Source: Dyella_A sp035685805 (GTDB lineage Bacteria; Pseudomonadota; Gammaproteobacteria; Xanthomonadales; Rhodanobacteraceae). Taken from it: a DNA stretch of 64,000 nt. The stretch is from contig NZ_DASSAB010000030.1 in assembly GCF_035685805.1 (NCBI RefSeq), positions 144,801 through 208,800 of the forward strand, written 5' to 3'. Below, piece after piece: positions 34,802 to 43,249 of this stretch. The stretch's first letter is position 1. Each line of letters starts with the position of its first letter. A model generated the notes under the pieces. The model ran no database searches. It saw only the letters and a program-made list of their open reading frames with translations, and was not told the DNA's origin. The position numbers were made by a program, and so were the translations under genes.

Positions 34802-34872
34802 GCGAGCGCCTACTGGACGTGCGCGCGGGTGCGGTGCACCCTTACCTATTCGCTTGTGTTGAAGGCTCTCGC

Positions 34873-35892
34873 ATGTCGGCTGACGCCAACGCTACCGTTC
34901 CCACCCTGCTGGTCGACCTTGGCGGCACCAATGTGCGCTTCGGGGTGGCCGATCCGTCGCGACGCGATCCGCTGCTGGCCGACAGCGTGCGCCGCTACCG
35001 GGTCGCCGAGCACGAGTCGCTGGTATCGACGGCGCGTCAGTACCTGGCCGACACCGGGCTGAGCGTGAAGCGCGCCATCGTGGCGGCCGCCGGGCGGATC
35101 GAAGACGGCGAGACGGTCAAGGTGACCAACAATCCGTGGGCGATCTCGGCCCGCCAGACCGCCGCCGCGCTGAATCTGGACCGGGTCCACCTGGTCAACG
35201 ATTTCGCCGCGCAAAGCATGGCCGTGACCCTGCTCAAGGGCAACGACCTGGTCGACGTCGGCACGCTGCCGCGGCCGGTGATCGGGGCCGAAGAAGAGCA
35301 GACCTTTGCCGTGGTCGGGCCGGGCACGGGCCTGGGCGTGGGCGGCCTGCTGGTGCGCGACGGCCATTGCAGCGTGCTGCAGACCGAAGGCGGCCATGCC
35401 GGCTTCGCCGCGCATTCGCCGGAGGACATCGCGATCCTCAACTACCTCAACCAGAAGTACGGCCGCGTCTCCAACGAGCGGCTGATCTGCGGCAAGGGGC
35501 TGGTGAATCTCTACGACGCGATCTGCCACATGGTCGGCGCCAAGGCGGACGACCTGCAGCCGGAAGACATCACCGCCCGCGCCAAGGACGACAGCTGCCC
35601 GCTGTGCACCCGCACGGTGGAGACGTTCGCCGGCATCTTCGGCAGCGTTTCCGGCGACCTGGTGCTCACCCTGGGCGCATGGAACGGCGTGTACCTCACC
35701 GGCGGGCTGATCCCGATCCTGCTGCCGTGGCTGGAACGCGGGCGTTTCCGCGAGCGCTTCGAGGCCAAGGGCCGCTTCCGCGACATCATGGAGAAGGTCC
35801 CGACCCAGGCGATCATGAACCCGGAGCCGGGCCTGCTCGGTGCCGCCGCGCTGGCGGTGATGGAGTCCGGTCGACCGCTGCTGGGGCGCTGA
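34873..35892 (+). CDS. glk: Glucokinase
   Basis: 339 residues; phosphorylates glucose to glucose-6-phosphate with ATP. Glucokinase (Glk/hexokinase group B) features: phosphate-1 motif LLVDLGGTNVRFGVAD, substrate motif VHLVNDFAA, GPGTGLGVGGL, and the EGGHAGFAA stretch. The ATG at 34873 starts right before the family's usual N-terminus; the open frame runs back into the beta-glucosidase gene but without family sequence. It takes the glucose released by the beta-glucosidase and feeds glycolysis and the pentose phosphate path (gnd at 50192). Confidence 0.96.
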   Translation: MSADANATVPTLLVDLGGTNVRFGVADPSRRDPLLADSVRRYRVAEHESLVSTARQYLADTGLSVKRAIVAAAGRIEDGETVKVTNNPWAISARQTAAALNLDRVHLVNDFAAQSMAVTLLKGNDLVDVGTLPRPVIGAEEEQTFAVVGPGTGLGVGGLLVRDGHCSVLQTEGGHAGFAAHSPEDIAILNYLNQKYGRVSNERLICGKGLVNLYDAICHMVGAKADDLQPEDITARAKDDSCPLCTRTVETFAGIFGSVSGDLVLTLGAWNGVYLTGGLIPILLPWLERGRFRERFEAKGRFRDIMEKVPTQAIMNPEPGLLGAAALAVMESGRPLLGR

Positions 35893-35964
35893 GCCGCACC
35901 CGCGCCGTCGTCACGCCGGCACTGGCAGTCTGATCCGCCGACCCGACACGTCACGGAGAACCCC

Positions 35965-36648
35965 ATGCCGCGCAGCGACACCGCCTTCCTGTTCGATCTC
36001 GATGGCACCCTGGTCGACAGCGTCTACCAGCACGTGCTGGCCTGGAAGGAAGCGCTCGACGCCGAGGGCGTGGAGCTGTCGGTGTGGCGCATCCACCGCA
36101 AGATCGGCATGAGCGGGGGGCTGTTCGCCGACATGCTGCTGCGCGAGACCGCGCTGGACATCACGCCCGAGCGGCTGGAGCGCCTGCGCCGCCACCACGC
36201 CGAAGCGTTCAACCGCCAGCACGCGCAGGGCTCGGTGAAGCCGCTGCCGGGCGCCCGCGAGTTGCTGGCGTACCTCACCGAGCAGCAGATTCCCTGGGCG
36301 ATCGCCACCAGCGGGCGGATCGAGACGGCCGCACCCAACCTCGAGGCGCTGGGCGTGGACCCCTCTCGGGTCCCGGTGATCACCCGCGACCAGGTGCGCC
36401 ACGCCAAGCCCGATCCGGATCTGTTCCTCACGGCGGCGGCGCGGCTGGACTTCGACATTCGCCACGCCCTGGTGGTCGGCGACAGCGTGTGGGACATGCT
36501 CGCCGCCCAGCGCGCCCGCGCCATCGGCATCGGCCTGCTCGCCGGCGGCTACGGCCGCGAGGAACTGCAGCAGGCCGGGGCGCTGCGTGTTTACGACGAT
36601 CCCGCCGACCTGCTCAAGCATGTCGACGAGGTGGCCGCGCGCGACTGA
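35965..36648 (+). CDS. HAD-superfamily phosphatase/beta-phosphoglucomutase-like protein
   Basis: 227-residue HAD subfamily IA protein. Motif I FLFDLDGTLVDS (nucleophile D and acid/base D), motif II serine in IATSGR, motif III lysine in HAKPDPDLF, motif IV VGDSVWDML all present; a helical cap lies between about 18 and 85. Might act on a sugar phosphate, given glk and beta-glucosidase upstream; the exact substrate cannot be read from sequence. It could be a phosphoglycolate-type phosphatase. 72 bp after glk, same strand; GGAG 9 nt before ATG. Confidence 0.88.
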   Translation: MPRSDTAFLFDLDGTLVDSVYQHVLAWKEALDAEGVELSVWRIHRKIGMSGGLFADMLLRETALDITPERLERLRRHHAEAFNRQHAQGSVKPLPGARELLAYLTEQQIPWAIATSGRIETAAPNLEALGVDPSRVPVITRDQVRHAKPDPDLFLTAAARLDFDIRHALVVGDSVWDMLAAQRARAIGIGLLAGGYGREELQQAGALRVYDDPADLLKHVDEVAARD

Positions 36649-36748
36649 GCGACCCGCTTACGAACGGCTTTTTCGCGCCGTGCTGACGCGTGCTGAACGC
36701 CCGACCGGTAGCCTCGAAGGTCCGCGTTCGCCGCTTCCGGAGCATCCG

Positions 36749-37093
36749 ATGCACGTTGTCCCGCTTCGCCTCGTCACCCTTGCCGCAGCCGCGGCGCTCG
36801 CCGCCTGTTCGCCCACGCCATCTCCGCCGCCGGAGCAGCACGACGCTCCCACGCCGCGCGCGCAGGCGCGAGCCGACTCCCGCGCCGAGCTCGGCTCGCC
36901 GTCGTGGTACGCGTGGGTCGATCAGCAGCTGGGCATCGGCGTGGACCAGGGCGCGCCCGCCTACGGTTCGCCCGCATGGAATCAGGCGGTGCAGCAGCAA
37001 CTGGGACAGGAGGCGCCGCCGCTGAGCCCGGGCACGCCCTCGTGGCAGCAGGCGGTCGACGCGCTGCTGCGCACGCGCATGAGCACCCACTGA
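36749..37093 (+). CDS. Small lipoprotein with three GSPxW repeats
   Basis: 114 residues. Lipobox LAAC (C20) after a standard signal, then a Pro/Ala-rich linker, then three copies of a 14-residue unit: GSPSWYAWVDQQLG, GSPAWNQAVQQQLG and GTPSWQQAVDALLR, spaced 15-18 residues apart. I do not recognise the family. The repeated GS/TP-S/A-W followed by a short helix suggests a binding motif. ATG 36749 has GGAG 6 nt upstream. It stands alone between the HAD gene and the convergent SNF2 helicase gene, only 4 bp from the latter's stop. Confidence 0.75.
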   Translation: MHVVPLRLVTLAAAAALAACSPTPSPPPEQHDAPTPRAQARADSRAELGSPSWYAWVDQQLGIGVDQGAPAYGSPAWNQAVQQQLGQEAPPLSPGTPSWQQAVDALLRTRMSTH

Positions 37094-37097
37094 GCGC

Positions 37098-40000
37098 TCA
37101 ACCAGGGGCCAGCAGCGCGTCCAGATCGCCCTGGTCGAAGCTCAGCCGCTCGCGTGTGCCGCCGCCCTCTAGCACCGCATCGGCCAGTTCCGCCTTGCGC
37201 AGCTTGAGCTCCTCGATGCGCTCTTCGACGGTGTTGGAGGTGATCAGGCGGAACACGAACACCGGCTTGTCCTGGCCGATGCGGTGCGCGCGATCGGAGG
37301 CCTGTGCCTCGGCGGCCGGATTCCACCACGGGTCGTAGTGGATCACCGTGTCGGCAGCAGTGAGGTTGAGCCCCACGCCACCGGCTTTCAGCGAAAGCAG
37401 GAACAGCGGCACCTCGCCGTCCTGGAACTGCCGTACCGGCTCGGCCCGATCGCGCGTCTCGCCGGTGAGCGTGACGTAGGAAATGCGCCGGCGGTCGAGC
37501 TCGTTGGCGATCAGCTTGAGCATCTCGGTGAACTGCGAGAACAGCAGCACCTTGCGCCCTTCGGCGAGCAGCGCCGGCAGCATGTCCATCAGCAGCTCGA
37601 ACTTGGCCGAATCACGCACGCCCCGCGCAGCTTCGAGCTTGACCAGCCGCGGATCGCAGCAGACCTGGCGCAATTTCAGCAGCGCATCGAGCACCACGAT
37701 GCCCGAGTGCGCGATGCCGCGCTGGGCGATCACCTGGCGCAGCTCGTCGGCCAGCGACAGGCGCAGGCTCTCGTACAACTCGCGCTGGCGGCCATCGAGT
37801 ACCACGCGGCGGGTGATCTCGGTCTTCGGCGGCAGTTCGGAGGCGACCTGGCTCTTGGTCCGGCGCAGGATGAACGGGGCGAGGCGACGGTTGAGCCGGG
37901 CCTGGCATTCCTCGTCGCGCTGCTTCTCGATCGGGCCGCGGTAGTGGCGGCGGAACGCGCCCTCGTCGCCGAGCAGGCCCGGCACGGCGAGGTCGACCTG
38001 CGACCACAGCTCGCCCAGGTGGTTTTCCAGCGGCGTGCCGGTGAGGCAGATGCAGCGCGGCGCGCGCAGGCTGAGCACGGCGCGACGCGCCTGGGTGCGC
38101 GGGTTCTTCACCTGCTGCGCCTCGTCCAGCGCGATCAGCGCGAACGGCTGCTTGCGCAGCGTCACCACGTCGCGCGGCAGCAGTGCATAGCTGGTCAGCA
38201 CGATGTCCTGCGCGCCGAGCTGGGAGAAGTCGCCGCTGCGCTGCGGGCCGTGCAGCGCCAGCACCTTCAGCGACGGCGCGAAACGCGCACACTCCGCCTG
38301 CCAGTTCGGGATCAGGCTCGTGGGCACCACGATCAGCGCCGGCTGCGCCAGCGCGCCGCGCTCCTTCAGCGCGAGCAGATGGGTGATCAGCTGCAGCGTC
38401 TTGCCCAGCCCCATGTCGTCGGCCAGCACGCCGCCCACGCCGGCCTCGGCCAGCGCGTTCAGCCAGCGCAGGCCCTCGCGCTGGTACGGGCGCAACTCCA
38501 CCGTGAGGCCTTCGGGTACCGCGTCGCTGGCGCGGTCGGCGGCGTCGCGCAGCCGGGCCGTGAAACCGCGCAATTGCTCCGGTGCCTGCAGCTCGCCACC
38601 GCTGGGCAAGGCGTCGGCCAGCTCTTCCAGCCGGCCCGCCTGCACCCGTGGCAGGTGCAGCTGTTTTCTGGGCTTCTCCAGGTACTCGGCCAGCGGCGCC
38701 AGCAGGCCGCGCAGCTCCTTGAGTTTGACCGGCACCCGACGGCGGTCGTCCACCGGCGCATACCACACGGCATCGTCGGGCTCGTTCGGCGCCGGGCTCA
38801 GGTTGAGCTGGTGCTCGGCCAGCGCCTGTGCCACGGCCGGCAACAGATTGTGCCGCCTGCCTTCGACCTCGATGCCGATTTCCAGGTCGAACGCGTGGTC
38901 GTCGGCGTCCTCGGTGGCGTTGCCGTACCAGCGCACCGGGCCTTCCAGCACCTCGAACGGAAAACTCGGCGCGTACTCCACCACGTAGCCTTCGGTCTCC
39001 AGCCGCGCGCGCAGCGCCAGCCAGCGCGCCGGCGTGTTGACCTCCAGTGCGCCGGCATAGCCCTTGCCCGGGAACAGCCAGGCGTCCTCGGGCAGGGTGT
39101 CGGCAAGGTCCCAGGGCAGGCCTTCGGTGTCGACGCCGGGCGTGAGGCCGGCGCGCTCGAGCTGCTCCATCGCGGAGAGCTCATCGGCACGGCGGCGCAC
39201 GATTTCCACCAACTGGCCATTGCGCACGCGGCGCACCAGCGGCTCGCCACCGCGACCGGGGAGGCGCTCGCCGGCGTAGTCGAAGGCCAGCCGCGCGTAG
39301 GCCAACGGCGGCGTGCCGGCGGCGAGGCGGGCATGACGGGTCAGCGCGTGCAGCGTCAGCACCGGCTTGGGTGCCAGATCCTCGCGGCGCAGATCCTCGA
39401 ACACCTGCGGCAGTGGCACGCGCTGCGCCAGCCGGCTGCGCGGCAGCGCGCTGCGCAGGCGATGGCTGTCGTCGTGCTTGAGTGCCGGCAGGTCGAGCCA
39501 GCCGGTCTCTTCGGCCGGCGCTTCCAGGTGACCCAGCTCGGCGCGCTCGGCGTCGAGATACCAGAGCCCGTCCACGCGCAGCAGGCGCTGCCCATTCGGC
39601 AACGTGGGCAGCAGTCGCTGGCTGCCGTCCGGCTCCAGCTGCCAGTGCCAGTTGAGCTGATGGGACTTGCCGCGCGAGAGCCGCAGCCCGCCCAGGCCAC
39701 CGAGAAAGCACGGTGCGGTATCGAGCACTTCGGCCAGCAGCGCGTCGCCGACGTGGCCGCTCAGGCGCGCATAGCTGCGGCCCTTGCGCAGGCTTTGCGG
39801 CAATCCCAGCACGGTGGCGGCGAGCCGCTGCTCGTGCGGCTCCAGCGGCGCGTTCACCAGGTGCCGGCTGTCCAGCGGCGCGGGCCGCGCGAAGCGCCCG
39901 TGCTCCACCACGGCGAGCACGACCGGGGCGAGGTCCAGCCGACCACCCGGGCTGCCCTCTTCGTGGATGACCTCGAGGAAGAACCCCAGCACGCCGTGCT

Positions 40001-40127
40001 CGTGCGCGGCGGCAGGTACCAGGGGATCGAGCACGCGACGCCAGACCGCCGGCAGCGCGGGCGAGGTGCCGGCCCGCGAGGGGGAGGTGTCGCCTGGCTG
40101 CTTGTCGTCCGGTTGCTGCATCGGCAT
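37098..40127 (-). CDS. SNF2-family DEAD/DEAH-box helicase-like ATPase
   Basis: 1009 residues. The C-terminal ~480 are a complete SNF2 motor: LRPYQREGLRWLN, Walker A DDMGLGKT (about 571), DEAQ box (ALDEAQQVKNP), LTGTPLENH, FSQFTEML, LSLKAGGVGLNLTAA and HRIGQDKPVFVFRL. The N-terminal ~520 form the bacterial SNF2-associated region. Many bacterial relatives begin with a SWIM zinc finger (CxCxnCxH); I see none. SNF2 ATPases translocate on duplex DNA and remodel protein-DNA complexes; the target here is unknown. ATG 40127 is the first start, with a weak RBS; ATG 40121 is equally possible. Confidence 0.92.
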   Translation of the reverse strand: MPMQQPDDKQPGDTSPSRAGTSPALPAVWRRVLDPLVPAAAHEHGVLGFFLEVIHEEGSPGGRLDLAPVVLAVVEHGRFARPAPLDSRHLVNAPLEPHEQRLAATVLGLPQSLRKGRSYARLSGHVGDALLAEVLDTAPCFLGGLGGLRLSRGKSHQLNWHWQLEPDGSQRLLPTLPNGQRLLRVDGLWYLDAERAELGHLEAPAEETGWLDLPALKHDDSHRLRSALPRSRLAQRVPLPQVFEDLRREDLAPKPVLTLHALTRHARLAAGTPPLAYARLAFDYAGERLPGRGGEPLVRRVRNGQLVEIVRRRADELSAMEQLERAGLTPGVDTEGLPWDLADTLPEDAWLFPGKGYAGALEVNTPARWLALRARLETEGYVVEYAPSFPFEVLEGPVRWYGNATEDADDHAFDLEIGIEVEGRRHNLLPAVAQALAEHQLNLSPAPNEPDDAVWYAPVDDRRRVPVKLKELRGLLAPLAEYLEKPRKQLHLPRVQAGRLEELADALPSGGELQAPEQLRGFTARLRDAADRASDAVPEGLTVELRPYQREGLRWLNALAEAGVGGVLADDMGLGKTLQLITHLLALKERGALAQPALIVVPTSLIPNWQAECARFAPSLKVLALHGPQRSGDFSQLGAQDIVLTSYALLPRDVVTLRKQPFALIALDEAQQVKNPRTQARRAVLSLRAPRCICLTGTPLENHLGELWSQVDLAVPGLLGDEGAFRRHYRGPIEKQRDEECQARLNRRLAPFILRRTKSQVASELPPKTEITRRVVLDGRQRELYESLRLSLADELRQVIAQRGIAHSGIVVLDALLKLRQVCCDPRLVKLEAARGVRDSAKFELLMDMLPALLAEGRKVLLFSQFTEMLKLIANELDRRRISYVTLTGETRDRAEPVRQFQDGEVPLFLLSLKAGGVGLNLTAADTVIHYDPWWNPAAEAQASDRAHRIGQDKPVFVFRLITSNTVEERIEELKLRKAELADAVLEGGGTRERLSFDQGDLDALLAPG

Positions 40128-40212
40128 GCGATCCGCTGGGCGATCAAAACCCTGAGCTTAGCAAGCCGTGCCCTCGCGTGCGCAGGCGCGATCGACGCCC
40201 GCGCGGCCGCAG

Positions 40213-41238
40213 TCAGGCGGAAGGAAACAGGCCCTGCGGATATTCCGGCTTCTGCTCGCGCGCCATCAGTGCACGCAGCCCTTCCACCGGCGTGACTTCG
40301 CCGTGCAGCACGGCACGCACGCCGCTGGCAATCGGCAGGTCCAGGCCGTGCTTTTGCGCCAGCCGGGCGACTTCATCGGCGGTCAGCACGCTTTCCACCA
40401 CCTGGCCGATCTGGCGCACCGCCTCGTCCAGCGCCACGCCCTTGCCCAGCGCCAGGCCGAGCCGGCGATTGCGCGAGAGGTCGCCGGTGCAGGTAAGCAC
40501 CAGGTCGCCCAGGCCGGACAGGCCCATCAGGGTCTCCGGCTTGGCGCCCAGCGCCATGCCCAGCCGCAGCATTTCGTTCATGCCGCGGGTGATCAGGCCG
40601 GCACGGGCGTTGAGGCCCAGCTGCATGCCGTCGGCGACACCGGTGGCGACCGCCAGCACGTTCTTCATCGCGCCACCGAGCTCTGCTCCGAGCACGTCGC
40701 TGCCGGAGTAGGCGCGCAGGTTCGGCGCGTGCAGCAGCCCCGCCAGTTCCTTGGCGAAGGCCTGATCGTCCGAATGCACGGTCACCGCGCTGGGCAATCC
40801 GGCGGCCACTTCCTTGGCAAAGGACGGTCCGGTGACCACCGCGGCCGGCCGGCCGGGCAGCTTTTCGGCCACCAGTTCATGCAGGAAGCGACCGGTACCC
40901 GGCTCGAATCCCTTGCTCGCCCAGGCAATGGCCGCGTCGGGCTCGAGCAGCGGAGCGATCTCGTCCAGCATCGCCGCGAAGGCGTGGCTGGGCACCACGA
41001 TCAGCACCACGGCGACACCGCGCAGGGCTTCGCGCAGGTCGCTCTCGTAGCGCAGCGACGACGGAAGCTCGAGATCGGGCAGGTAGCGCTGGTTGCGATG
41101 GCTTTGCGCCATCGCCGCCAGCGCCTGCGCGTCGCGTCCCCACAGCCGGGTGGGAACGCCGTTGCGCGCGGTGAGCGCCGCCAGTGCCGTGCCCCAGGAG
41201 CCGGCACCAAGTACCGCCAGGGTCGGTCGCGTGCTCAT
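40213..41238 (-). CDS. gpsA: NAD(P)H-dependent glycerol-3-phosphate dehydrogenase
   Basis: 341 residues, normal length. Reduces dihydroxyacetone phosphate to sn-glycerol-3-phosphate for phospholipid synthesis. Nucleotide loop LGAGSWGTALA at the N-terminus, the catalytic lysine region GAMKNVLAVATGVADG, and the GLSGLGDLVLTCTG signature are clear. The product feeds PlsB at the right end of the window. It follows secB on the same strand with a 7-bp gap; the secB-gpsA order is common in proteobacteria. Confidence 0.98.
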   Translation of the reverse strand: MSTRPTLAVLGAGSWGTALAALTARNGVPTRLWGRDAQALAAMAQSHRNQRYLPDLELPSSLRYESDLREALRGVAVVLIVVPSHAFAAMLDEIAPLLEPDAAIAWASKGFEPGTGRFLHELVAEKLPGRPAAVVTGPSFAKEVAAGLPSAVTVHSDDQAFAKELAGLLHAPNLRAYSGSDVLGAELGGAMKNVLAVATGVADGMQLGLNARAGLITRGMNEMLRLGMALGAKPETLMGLSGLGDLVLTCTGDLSRNRRLGLALGKGVALDEAVRQIGQVVESVLTADEVARLAQKHGLDLPIASGVRAVLHGEVTPVEGLRALMAREQKPEYPQGLFPSA

Positions 41239-41245
41239 GGATGGA

Positions 41246-41752
41246 TCAGCTGTTCAGTGCCGGGGCCGCGTCGCCGCCGCTGGCGCTGCGGCGCATCTGT
41301 TCGGCGAACAGCGCATCGAAGTTGATCGGCTGCAGCAGGAACGGCGGGAAGCCGCCCTCCAGCACCAGCGAGGAAATCACCTGGCGGGCGTACGGGAAGA
41401 GCAGGTTCGGGCAGTAGCTGCCGACGATGCCGGCATGATCTTCCCGGCTGAACCCGGCAATGCCGAACAGGCCGGCCTGCTGGACCTCGGCAAGGTACGC
41501 GGTGCGCTCGCCCAGGGTGCAGGTGAGGGTGAGGCTGAGCACCACTTCGTACAGGTCGTTGCCCAGATCGGTGGCGCGCTGGCCGAGGTTGAGCTGCACC
41601 TGCGGCTGCTCGCCGTCCTCGCTGATCTCCTGGAACACCTGCGGCGCATTGGGCGCCTCGAACGAGACGTCCTTGACGTAGATCTTCTGCAGCATCAGCT
41701 GCGGCTGGTTGGCCTGGCCGTTGGCCTGGCCGCTGGTGGTGACGTCTGCCAT
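41246..41752 (-). CDS. secB: Protein-export chaperone SecB
   Basis: 168 residues. Binds unfolded preproteins and passes them to SecA. Conserved segments: IYVKDVSFEAPNAP near the N-terminus, LTLTCTLGERTAYLAEVQQAG, and PNLLFPYARQVISSLVLEGGFPP followed by PINFDALF. A Gln/Asn-rich N-terminal extension precedes the domain. ATG 41752 has GAGGAAA 6 nt upstream. Probably co-transcribed with gpsA. Divergent from rpmB across 324 bp. Confidence 0.98.
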   Translation of the reverse strand: MADVTTSGQANGQANQPQLMLQKIYVKDVSFEAPNAPQVFQEISEDGEQPQVQLNLGQRATDLGNDLYEVVLSLTLTCTLGERTAYLAEVQQAGLFGIAGFSREDHAGIVGSYCPNLLFPYARQVISSLVLEGGFPPFLLQPINFDALFAEQMRRSASGGDAAPALNS

Positions 41753-41878
41753 CGGAATTTCCTCGTCTCAAGAAGGGCAAGCCCCGGAACGGGCAAGCGG
41801 AATGCGCAAAGACCGCGATTGTTCCATACAAGTCCGCGGGCCGTCACGCCGGCAGTGGGCGCCACCGCTGGTCAAGGA

Positions 41879-41908
41879 TTGCGCAACTGCGCGGCTTTGG
41901 CTGATAAT
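41879..41908 (+). promoter_or_regulatory. Probable promoter of rpmB-rpmG
   Basis: -35 TTGCGC (41879-41884) and -10 GATAAT (41903-41908), 18-nt spacer, in the 324-bp gap 41753-42076 between secB and rpmB. Transcription would begin near 41915, leaving a leader of about 160 nt before rpmB with no stem-loop or attenuator that I can make out. The remainder of the gap shows no gene. Confidence 0.5.
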
Positions 41909-42076
41909 GCGCGGCTCGATCCTTGCCGCCCGACGATTCGGGCCGTCCGCGACGCGATGCGGACCTCACGGCCATCTTCGAAAGCTGCACCTCTCCAGCA
42001 TCGCGTGGCGCCAAGGCGCCGCTGGGCCGATGTCGCCCTGGCCAACGGGCGTTACACCACTAATACGGAGGTCATC

Positions 42077-42313
42077 ATGGCCCGTGTATGCCAAGTCACC
42101 GGAAAGGGTGTGCAGACCGGCAACAACGTCTCGCATGCCAACAACAAGACCCGTCGCCGCTGGTTGCCGAACCTGCATGAGCGTCGCTTCTGGGTCGCCA
42201 GCGAGAACCGCTGGGTCAAATTGCGCGTTTCCAACCACGCTCTGCGCACCATCGACAAGAATGGCATCGAGGCCGTGATTGCCCAGCTGCGTGCCCGCGG
42301 CGAAAAGATCTGA
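42077..42313 (+). CDS. rpmB: 50S ribosomal protein L28 (bL28)
   Basis: 78 residues starting MARVCQVTGKGVQTGN and ending LRARGEKI, matching bL28 over its full length, including RRRWLPNLHERRFW. A strong RBS GGAGG lies 5 nt before ATG 42077. Followed 11 bp later by rpmG. Only the single N-terminal cysteine is present, so there is no zinc ribbon. Confidence 0.99.
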   Translation: MARVCQVTGKGVQTGNNVSHANNKTRRRWLPNLHERRFWVASENRWVKLRVSNHALRTIDKNGIEAVIAQLRARGEKI

Positions 42314-42324
42314 GGAGCTAGACC

Positions 42325-42492
42325 ATGGCTAACAAGACCCAGGACAAGATCCGCCTGATCTCTTCGGCCGGCACCGGCCACTTCTACACCACGCAGAAGA
42401 ACAAGAAGAACACGCCGGAAAAGTTCGAGTTCAAGAAATACGATCCGGTCGTGCGCAAGCACGTGATCTACAAGGAAGGCAAGATCAAGTGA
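42325..42492 (+). CDS. rpmG: 50S ribosomal protein L33 (bL33)
   Basis: 55 residues, MANKTQDKIRLISSAGTGHF to IYKEGKIK, the usual L33 size. There are no CxxC pairs, so this is the zinc-free form, which is the one used under zinc limitation in species that keep both forms; here it is the one linked to rpmB as in E. coli. RBS GAGGAG before ATG 42325. Followed by a strong intrinsic terminator at 42558-42584. Confidence 0.99.
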   Translation: MANKTQDKIRLISSAGTGHFYTTQKNKKNTPEKFEFKKYDPVVRKHVIYKEGKIK

Positions 42493-42557
42493 GGTGACGG
42501 CCGCTCGCGCGGCCGGCCATCCCGCTGCCGGCGAGAGCCGGATCTGCACTTCGGAAG

Positions 42558-42584
42558 AACCCGCCCCCGTGGCGGGTTTTTTTT
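42558..42584 (+). terminator. Intrinsic terminator of rpmB-rpmG
   Basis: Arms AACCCGCC (42558-42565) and GGCGGGTT (42571-42578) with loop CCCGT, followed by a run of eight T. Located 66 bp after the rpmG stop. No other feature is seen in 42493-42557. Confidence 0.93.
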
Positions 42585-42712
42585 GGCTTCGGGAGCAGCG
42601 CCGCCGGGCGCACGGCGCGCGCTATGCTGGGTTCCCCCGCCGGCACCGGAGCGCCTGCCGCATCCCCACGGCCGCGCCCGCCAGGTGCCTCCAGTCACCG
42701 AGGAGATGTGCC

Positions 42713-43246
42713 ATGGCCCGTACGTTCCTGTCCGTCCTGCTGCTCACTGCGCTGGCGTCGACGCCCGCGCTGGACGCCTCCGCATCCACCCAGGCCGCGC
42801 CGGCCGACGTGCCGGTGTCGGTGCGCTACGACCACCCCGAGCGATTCGCCGAGACCCGCGAGGTGCGGGCATTCGCACCCGCGCGTGCCAGCGAGGATTA
42901 CCTCGGCTCGCTCAAGAGCTATATCGAACAGCGCGCGGGCAAGCTGCTCGCCCCGGGCGAGCAGCTCAAGATCGTGATCACCGACGTCGACCGCGCCGGC
43001 GCGTTCGAGCCGTGGCGCGGGCCGAGCTTGTCGGACGTGCGCATCGTGAAGGACATCTACCCACCGCGGATCGATCTGCACTTCCAACTCACCGACGCCA
43101 GCGGCACGGTGCTGCGCGAAGGCAACCGCCGCCTGCGCGATCCCGGCTTTCTGAACAGCACCACCCAGGCCACCTCGACCAGCAACCTGCGCTACGAGAA
43201 GGCGCTGATCGATCGCTGGCTGCGCAAGGGCGCGACGGAGCTGTAA
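42713..43246 (+). CDS. DUF3016 family periplasmic protein
   Basis: 177 residues: a Sec signal (RTFLSVLLLTALASTPALDASAS) and a DUF3016 domain, seen in VSVRYDHPERFAETR, LKSYIEQRAGKLLAPGEQLKIVITDVDRAG, FEPWRGP and the closing RYEKALIDRWL. Probably exported to the periplasm; function not defined. GAGGAG lies 7 nt before ATG 42713. The next gene begins 3 bp after its stop, so they may be co-transcribed. Confidence 0.88.
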   Translation: MARTFLSVLLLTALASTPALDASASTQAAPADVPVSVRYDHPERFAETREVRAFAPARASEDYLGSLKSYIEQRAGKLLAPGEQLKIVITDVDRAGAFEPWRGPSLSDVRIVKDIYPPRIDLHFQLTDASGTVLREGNRRLRDPGFLNSTTQATSTSNLRYEKALIDRWLRKGATEL

Positions 43247-43249
43247 CCG

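Noticed and set aside
37284..40295. Plus-strand open frame of about 1000 codons opposite the SNF2 gene
   Set aside because: Antisense to a gene with complete motor motifs; no family content.
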